64,000 bases of DNA from Flammula alnicola (Eukaryota > Basidiomycota > Agaricomycetes > Agaricales > Strophariaceae). The translations under genes were made by a program, and so were the position numbers. Below the pieces are notes generated by a model. The model was not told the origin of the DNA and made no database searches. It saw nothing but the letters and a program-made list of their open reading frames with translations. The stretch is taken from positions 62,001-126,000 of the forward strand of contig JADNRV010000150.1 of assembly GCA_015499995.1 (NCBI GenBank), in the 5' to 3' direction. This document shows, in pieces, positions 56,924-64,000 of this stretch. Each line of letters starts with the position of its first letter. Positions within the stretch are counted from its first letter, which is position 1.

Positions 56924-59107
56924 TCATGAGACTTCAAGTTGACGATAAGCCTTCATCCGCATGATTTGTGTGAACATCTGAGCGGCTGCTTGTCCATACG
57001 CCAATTTTCCGTACTTTAAGAAAGATTGGTATCTTATATTGAAACAAGGAATAATATGCACTAAACGCACCTTGTATGCTGGTACTTCGTGCCCTGCACC
57101 ATATATACGGACATAGGAGAACGTGCCAGCGTTCTTGAAGATACCAGTGGTTTGGCCGCTGACGGAGAAGTTCTTGAACTTTTGGAGTTTGAAGAGGGGC
57201 GAATAGATGGTTTCGAGGTTGTTGACCTGTCAATTGGACTCATTGTGAATTTCATATGTCGGAACTTAGTTCAAAAGTGTTTACCATTGCTTCGACACCA
57301 TTGAAGTTCAAGATATAGTCCTGTCAGTCTATGCGTCAGTATCGATATATGAACAACATAATCAAAGACAGATATACCGCATCTCCGTCATAAACAATCG
57401 TTCTGACCTGCAGACAACATGAGCTAAGCGTCTAGAACAAAGAAGAATGACTTACACCGGAGTTGATGACGAATTCAAGGTCAGGAGCAGAGTTTCTCAT
57501 CCAATCACCTAGAATCACGAGTAAAATGGGCGTCAAATCTATCCAAAGATTGGACCCGTACCAGTGTTGGAGAAGTTTCGGTATACAGCATTGCTCGACT
57601 GTGTCCAGGTAACTTCTCCTCCAATCTGTGAAGCCACTGCGTTCAGGTAGGTAGCGATTTCCGGTGGGTAGGGGTCAGGATTTTCGGTCAATACATAATA
57701 CACCTAAAGACGATCAATCTGACTGCTAACTCAATACAATGAGTCAAACTAGGCTTACATCATAGTTCCCGGCTAATGGAGAGAGGATTCGATTATTGCA
57801 GAAATTTTGGGCTGACGAGCAGATGGTATTATTGCCGTTAACGCCATTGCAAGCGATAATCTGAGGGTTGAATCATCAATGACAATATTTTCCTTAGCGC
57901 GGGACGGTCTAACGCACCATGTCCCTACAGCCCGTCACAGGTGTAGTCCAAGAGGTGTTCGCAGCGTCAATCACATCTTGGGTGACCAAAGGATGATAAG
58001 GATTGACACCGGAATAGGTAATGTACCCAGGATATTGAATCAGAGGATTCTAAGTCACGCTTTTCAGGATTGGAATATTGAGGAGCCATGAGAGTTGACG
58101 TACAGTAAGGCCATCTCCAACGCCGAGGACCTGCAGATTTAGAATTGCTCCAGAAATCTTCCTTTCGCGGATAGCAAGGTTTTGGGTAAGGAAGTAGCTG
58201 GACGCGCTCCAATTTAGTTTTTTTGCGACAGCTTATAAAAGACTATCATACTCACGCGGCAAAGGTAGGTCCGTAATGTCCGCCGTATCTTGATGAAAAG
58301 AGTTAGAACCAATCACTTAAAACTGGGATGAAGGCGCTCACGATTCGGTCCAAATTCCAAGTTTGTTGGAGCGCAACTTGGAAAATCTGTGATCAGAAAG
58401 GAAGATTTGGATGAACGTCCAAACGTCGGCTGCAGCTTCCTGGGATGTTCCAACTTTGAGGTCTCCGTGAGAGAAGCCCACTCCGACCGGTTGGTCGATA
58501 TATAACACATTGGCTTCGTTATTCCAGGAGAAAGGATTCAACGTGACAGAAGTGCTGTCATTCGTAATTCGACAAGGACCGTGTTCTTGAAGCAAGCCGA
58601 TCATGCTTGAGCTCCCAGGCTGACGAAGATGAATCAGTGCCGTAACCATGCCTAAGGGAAGAAGAAACTTACCCCGCCATTGAACCATAGGACGAGCGGA
58701 GCCGTCTCAGGATTCTTGCGAGCAGCGAAGAACCAAAACCTTCAAGCAATATATGAGAACATTGTGCCTCCAAGAGCGAAACTTTTTACCAGAGGCTCTC
58801 TGTAGCGGTCAAGTCGCCGTACCCGGATGCTTGATAAACGCCGGGTGTCGTTTCTGTTGGAATATTTTTTCGTGTTGAGAATTGGACAAGCAGAAGACAA
58901 AAATTACAGACCACATATGCCAGAATTTTCCACGACCCGCAATTTTCCTGGTGTTGTCGTCACATTCTGAACTTGAGGTATCTCGATGAAGGCAGAAATT
59001 GAGGGCCCTGGGACTCCTCCAATCACTCCATCTATGATTGGAATTTGACCTCCAAGAACGCCTGGCCAAGGTACAAAAGGGAGAAGCGAAACCAAAGCGA
59101 AACGCAT
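56924..59107 (-). CDS. Serine carboxypeptidase 2 (S10), right arm copy
   Basis: Same gene as 32293-34464 but without the three internal shifts of that copy: the stretches [29 protein letters not shown] and [14 protein letters not shown] read through here. Catalytic Ser in ESYGGHYGP, Asp in [14 protein letters not shown], His in [10 protein letters not shown]. The start at 59107 gives [19 protein letters not shown]. One G is missing near 56960, just before the C-terminus, replacing DEGLSST by a slightly longer tail ending at 56924; the unshifted stop would be at 56934. This should not touch the catalytic core. Confidence 0.85.
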
Positions 59108-59947
59108 ATGCGCAAATAATCCAAGTGTTTTCAAGGATAGGACGATAGTTATTCCTATTTTTCCGACAGTTTATATGCCCAGCTTTATTTTTAGCCATTC
59201 TCCAAATGTTGCAGACGGTCCGGGGCCCAAATTCTTTCTTCTCTGCTGCACAGTTGACCATCATAGAAGTTGGGTTCCATATGGCGTGATGATCATCAAC
59301 GCGATTACAAGAGACACAGGCTTCGCGGACCTATCTAGCTTGCTGGTGGCTGTCTATGAAGGTTGCGTCAGTACGTCCCAGAAGGCATAAAGCTGTTGGA
59401 CCTGTTCAGTGATGACGAACCGTACGCAGGCAATGGTCCTACCTCGAAACTCGATACGATGTATATCCGAGCAGCATGAATACAACTTTATCGAGGATAG
59501 GACAACCGACGTAAGGGATTTGTCTTGCGGTGGCCTGGCGAAGTCATTTTGAACGACAGATCGATCCGACTCTTCAGGCGGCCCGAACGCTGGCGATGCC
59601 AACCTCTTCAGCTGATCGCAGAGACATGAGGAGAGCATAGGATTTTGAACGGTTGTGCAATATTCTTGTGCCACTGGTACGTTAACATACGGTTGGAATG
59701 GGGCTTCTTTTTGAAGAGAAGAGTTTGGGAGTAAGATGTGTCGGCCCGACTAGAGCCGTGGAAATAAACTTTCTTTATTTCGCAAGCTTTGTGCAAGTGG
59801 CGGTTATGTACGTTGACCACTCGAGTCAAACGCCGTAGATCAAAATTGTTCCATTCCAAAATGCTACAGCTACAATATTGCACCAACGCCTGATGTCAGT
59901 TGTAACTCAAGATGGTATCTTCGACAGAGCCATTGTTTATGTTACGA
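59108..59947. other. Intergenic between tandem carboxypeptidases (right arm)
   Basis: Mirror of 31453-32292. No gene seen. Confidence 0.4.
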
Positions 59948-62140
59948 TCATGTTGACGAAAGAGACTGGTTAGCCATGATCTGCGTGAACATCTGAGCAG
60001 CAGCCTGACCAACAGCCAATTTTCCGAACTGCGAAATCGAAAATGAGCATACAGTGTATACCATATTCGTCTTGTAAAAATGGCTCCGTACCTTGTAAGC
60101 TGGAACTTCGTGCCCAGCACCGAAAATACGAACGTACGAAAACGTTCCGGCATTCTTGAATTGACCAGCTGTCTGGCCTGCAACAGTATAGGTTTGGAAA
60201 GTCTGTTGTTTCAATACCGAAGTGAATTGCATATTGAGATTGGCGACCTAGGAAAAGGGAATCTGTTAAGTGGTCGAGTAAAAATAACTTGTTGACGAAA
60301 CTCACCATAGCTTCAACGCCGTTGAAGTTGAGGATATAATCCTATATGTATCATAGACGTCATAGGCAGCACAATTGAGAAGAGAGAGGTGTTCGTACAG
60401 CGTCGCCATCATAGACAATTGTTCGAACCTATTAGCGATTCAGTTAAAAATTAATGCTTTATCGAAACATCTCTTACGCCGGCGTTGATGACGGTTTCGA
60501 GATCAGGACGCGAGTTCCTCATCCAATCGCCTGTGTGAATTACTCATGAGAGTCGCACGGGATGAAATACCATTTTGTTTACCTGTCGCGGCAAAGTTGT
60601 TGTAAACATTGTTGTTGGTCTCTTGCCAGGTAGCCTCTGCCCCGACCGTTGTTTTGATCGAAGCTAAGTAGTTGGTGATGTCAGGTGGATATGGGTCGGG
60701 GTTCGCGGTCGGCACATAGTAGACCTGCAGACTTTTAGTGAGTTTCGCTAAAGGGTAAAAAGATGAGAAATATCACCGTACATCGAAATTCCCGGCGAGA
60801 GGAGACAAAATGTTGTTGTTACAGAAGCTTTGTGCTTTAGAACAGACGGAATTCGAGCCGCCATTGTTGCACGAAGTTATCTGACGAGTGACGAGGCGCA
60901 AGTTAGCAAAAAGTTGTAGCTATATGGTATAGATCACGATTTACCTGAACCTTACAACCGGTGGACGATGTCCAGGAGGAGTTCGCGCGAGAAATGACGG
61001 AGGAAGAGACCAGGGCATGATAAGGGTTGCTTCCGGCGTATGAGATGTACCCTGGGTATTGGCTCAAAGGATCCTGCCAGGAAAATTTCGTCAGTATCTC
61101 ACAGTCCAGTGAATCCTCCTGTCCAGGACGTACAGTTAGGCCATCGCCAACGCCCAGTACTTTGAGATTTAATGGAATTCCAGAAATTGTACCAGCAGCG
61201 ATGGCAGCGTTCTGGGAGAGGAAGTATCTATTTCATTTGTGGTGAGTGTGTTGTAGAAGGCAGTGTTCACATCAACTTACGCAGCAAAAGTTGGGCCGTA
61301 ATGTCCACCGTAGCTTTATAATTCCGATTAGTGTAAGAATCCCGATTCATAGCATTCACGATGTACTTACGATTCCGTCCAAATCGCAAGGTTGTTCGTT
61401 TGATATTTAGCGAATCTCGAATCGGAAAGGAATATTTGCATGAAGGTCCAGATATCAGAGGCTGCCTCCTGCGACGTTCCGACATTTAAGTCTCCATGAG
61501 AGAAGCCCACGCCAACAGGTTGATCGATATAGAGGACATTGGCCTCATTGTTCCATGAGAAAGGATTCAGAGTGACGGAAGAGCTATCGTTGGTAATTCG
61601 ACAAGGACCATGCTCTTGGAACAGACCGATCATACTCGAACTACCGGGCTAGCGGGAATAGGTTAGGGATATTCGTTTTTGCGACAGAAAAGACGTACCC
61701 CGCCATTGAACCATAGGGCGAGTGGCGCCGTATCAGGATTATTGCGAGCTGCGAAAGAACCAGAACCTTTCCGCAATTGGCGTCAGTGTCTATACGCGGG
61801 TCCGGAGATGAAAATCATACCATATGCTCTCAGTGGCAGTTAGATTCACCGTAACCTGATGCTTGGAAGACACCAGGAGTGGTCTCTGCAAGAATGCTTT
61901 TCGTCAAAAACTCGAAAGATAGCGTATGGGAAAGGCCGACGGACCGCAAACACCTGAGTTTTCCACAACGCGCAGCTGTCCAGGAGTTGTAGCAGACGTG
62001 CTCTGGCTGTCAGCCTCTTTGAATCTAGCTGGCGCAGTATCCGGAACGCCCCCAAGCACGCCTCCAACGACAGGAATTTGCCCGCCCAGAACCCCAGGCC
62101 AGGGCAGCAGTGCCAACACAGATAATGCAGGCAGGAACAT
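59948..62140 (-). pseudogene. Serine carboxypeptidase 1 (S10), right arm copy, frame broken
   Basis: Inverted duplicate of the intact gene at 29262-31452. Signal peptide, Ser, Asp and His blocks are all present, but there is an extra A in the codons for [11 protein letters not shown] (near 61846) and an extra T in the codons for FWFFAAR (near 61757). Both lie in the first third, upstream of the catalytic serine. A C-run in an intron (near 61930) also differs by one base. As with carboxypeptidase 2, the changes are run-length indels and may be consensus errors. Confidence 0.82.
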
Positions 62141-63721
62141 GCTTCGAAGAGCTGACGACCTTATCCTTGGGCGAACGAATAATCGAATAGACGAATAACA
62201 GTGACCTTTTATCCGTCATTTTATAAGTCAGCCACAAGCAAGTTATTTTTATGCAAATGATATACATACCGTGCTGGCAGTCGGTTCTCGTATCTCCAAG
62301 TGCACCGGTCCCAAAAAAGCTCGAAGAAGCTGTGTCCATATGGTTTTGTCGCCACTGGTGACTGTAACTGAGATAATGGTGAATTCTCCGGCGTCTTTCA
62401 GAGCGGTAAAGAATATCACGACATAGACGGCGTGTAAAATTGATTGTTTTGGATGACTATCGAGCATGGAGAAGAGAGGCCTGCTAGAGAGTGAGAAATG
62501 GCTTCGCAATGAAGGGTATTCAATGCACATACATCACGGAGGAGAGAAATGCAGCATGCATCGGGCTTGCATAGATAAAAAAAACTTTCAACCAGCACAT
62601 TTGCCGCAACCCTCATGACACCCTGCTGAGAGAAAGGACATTAAGATCAATTAACTGATAGATCCATAAGGTCGCAACAGCTTCTGAGTATCTTTACCGC
62701 ATTACCAAAGGGAAATCATATGGAGACGATGGTCTAAAATGGATGGTTAAGAATATCCACACAGGGCATTCTATTTTTACACTCCTATAGACCTGGAGAC
62801 TTGATCATGACATGTCAGAAGCACATTCTTCTGCGAAAATAAAAATGTTATCGTACACGGAACAGGCGTTGGGTGCGCAACGTAGGTTACTCCGGGTCTA
62901 GCATCAATTGAGAGGCCGGAGTGGAATAATGGAGGCAGTCGAACAATGTCAGGTGGATTGAACCCTTCGCAGATCGATAACGTCCATCAATCTTCCAGAA
63001 TATCTAGGCAGGAGCAAGTACTAGTCTCGAAAACATGAGGAACCCGAGCAAAGGACGAGGAACAATTCAGCTTACATGAAGATATGAACCATCGTGACCA
63101 ACGCAATAGATATGCAGCTACATGTCACACAGTAGAATCCGTCTTATGTTTTACTGAGCGGCCGGCCATCTCTCTATGCAATAGAAATTTTCGAGCCTCT
63201 TATGATGAAAGGAATAGTCTTTCGAGGGTGTTCACCTAAGAAAAAGAGTTGAATAAGCCGTCTTCTGACATTTTTCATTCCTGGGAATCGACTTACGGTG
63301 GCAAGGTGGCATCGTGTTTGAAAACACTACATTCCATATATAAGGGTCGTTCAATGCAAAGTTTGACCTTGTTTCACTCTCGCTCTCGCTTGTGAGTGGG
63401 TTGATAAACTTCGAAGACCCATGTCGGGCAATGAGCGTTTATACTGGAGCTAATGCAGTATCAAGCTTCTAAAAAGTTGATTTTTAGCGCCGTTGGCAAG
63501 CGTGTCAAGCGGCCTGGATTTGTGTTGTTTGGCATCATCGTCTGCAATCAATAATGACTGAACTGTCAAGCTTGTCAAGTTGGACACTGGACAGCGTTGG
63601 GACACATCGCGCACAACGACGCAGCCCGCGAACCAGCCCTTCGAGCGACAAACCGTCCAGAGTCGACATACGACCTCATAACTATCAAACTCACTTCTAA
63701 ATCGTTGAAATCCGGTTAAAA
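62141..63721. other. Intergenic (right arm)
   Basis: Mirror of 27682-29261. No gene seen. Confidence 0.4.
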
Positions 63722-64000
63722 ATGCCTCACAAAAAGGCAAAGCGCACTGTGCGCGAAAAACTTCGGAACGAAAAGTATGTTCAACTTCTCATTGTGTTCA
63801 TGGACGAATTTTATATAATATATTTCAGAGGCACAGATTTAGCCCCAGGGAAAGAATCCCTGCGAAATGAAGCCATTCCAAAGTCAGCTGCTCGTATTTT
63901 CAATGCCCAAAGTATTCGGGATGAATTCAAGCTGAAAAAGCGGAAAGTTCACGACGAGGGCGAAGAGCGGCCAGGAAAACGACGGAAGACAGGTCCTGAC
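63722..64000 (+). CDS. CCDC137-like protein, 5' part only (cut by window end)
   Basis: Starts MPHKKAKRTVREKLRNEK, then an intron to GTDLAPGKESLRNEAIPKSA and on to the window edge. Identical in layout to the beginning of 26792-27681. Whether this copy is complete decides whether the inverted repeat extends beyond the gene. Confidence 0.65.
   Translation, partial: MPHKKAKRTVREKLRNEKYVQLLIVFMDEFYIIYFRGTDLAPGKESLRNEAIPKSAARIFNAQSIRDEFKLKKRKVHDEGEERPGKRRKTGPD

Larger units (their letters stand above)
49964..64000. repeat. Right arm of the giant inverted repeat (continues past the window)
   Basis: Reverse complement of 27403-41442. The inner limit is the TA flanking the right Tc1 copy. The match still holds at the last base of the window (64000 pairs with 27403), so the true arm is longer than 14.0 kb. 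Confidence 0.97.

Overview
The window is nuclear DNA from a filamentous basidiomycete, most likely an agaricomycete. Genes are broken by many short (about 45-70 bp) GT-AG introns. The gene set includes a class I hydrophobin, a CBM1 protein of the fruit-body-specific type, tandem secreted S10 carboxypeptidases and an agaricomycete-type kinase-like protein. There is no operon-like arrangement.

Left part (1-27.4 kb), unique DNA: a 1.16 kb non-autonomous hAT element with a perfect 8-bp target duplication (1754-2910); a hydrophobin (3293-3870) and a possible secreted-protein relic beside it; a CBM1 secreted protein (4472-5785, minus). A poor stretch to 10.6 kb follows, then housekeeping genes: a Ubc1/UBE2K-type E2, a GNAT acetyltransferase, a Glo3-type ArfGAP, an F-box-like protein, an EB1 microtubule plus-end protein, an MFS monocarboxylate-type transporter, and a basic CCDC137-like protein.

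Right part (27.4-64.0 kb): one very large inverted repeat. The left arm (27403-41442) reappears as its reverse complement at 49964-64000 and runs off the window. Each arm holds, from outside in: the CCDC137-like gene, two tandem S10 carboxypeptidase genes, an Old Yellow Enzyme gene, and a 4.05 kb Tc1/mariner element. The inner edges of both arms coincide to the base with the ends of this element. The arms are nearly identical but carry scattered one- or two-base indels, mostly in short runs. The result is complementary damage: carboxypeptidase 1 is intact on the left, while carboxypeptidase 2 and the Old Yellow Enzyme read better on the right.

The Tc1/mariner element is unusual. Besides a transposase (broken in both copies by the same 23-bp tandem duplication) it carries a convergent multi-exon passenger gene of unknown function, with three hairpin-forming repeats between the two genes.

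The 8.5 kb spacer (41443-49963) holds a 59-residue three-exon gene, a degenerate kinase-like gene and a hAT element. The hAT element is cut off exactly where the right Tc1 copy begins, and its missing end is not on the other side of that copy. This points to a U-turn exchange between two inverted Tc1 copies, or an assembly mis-join through the same 4 kb repeat.
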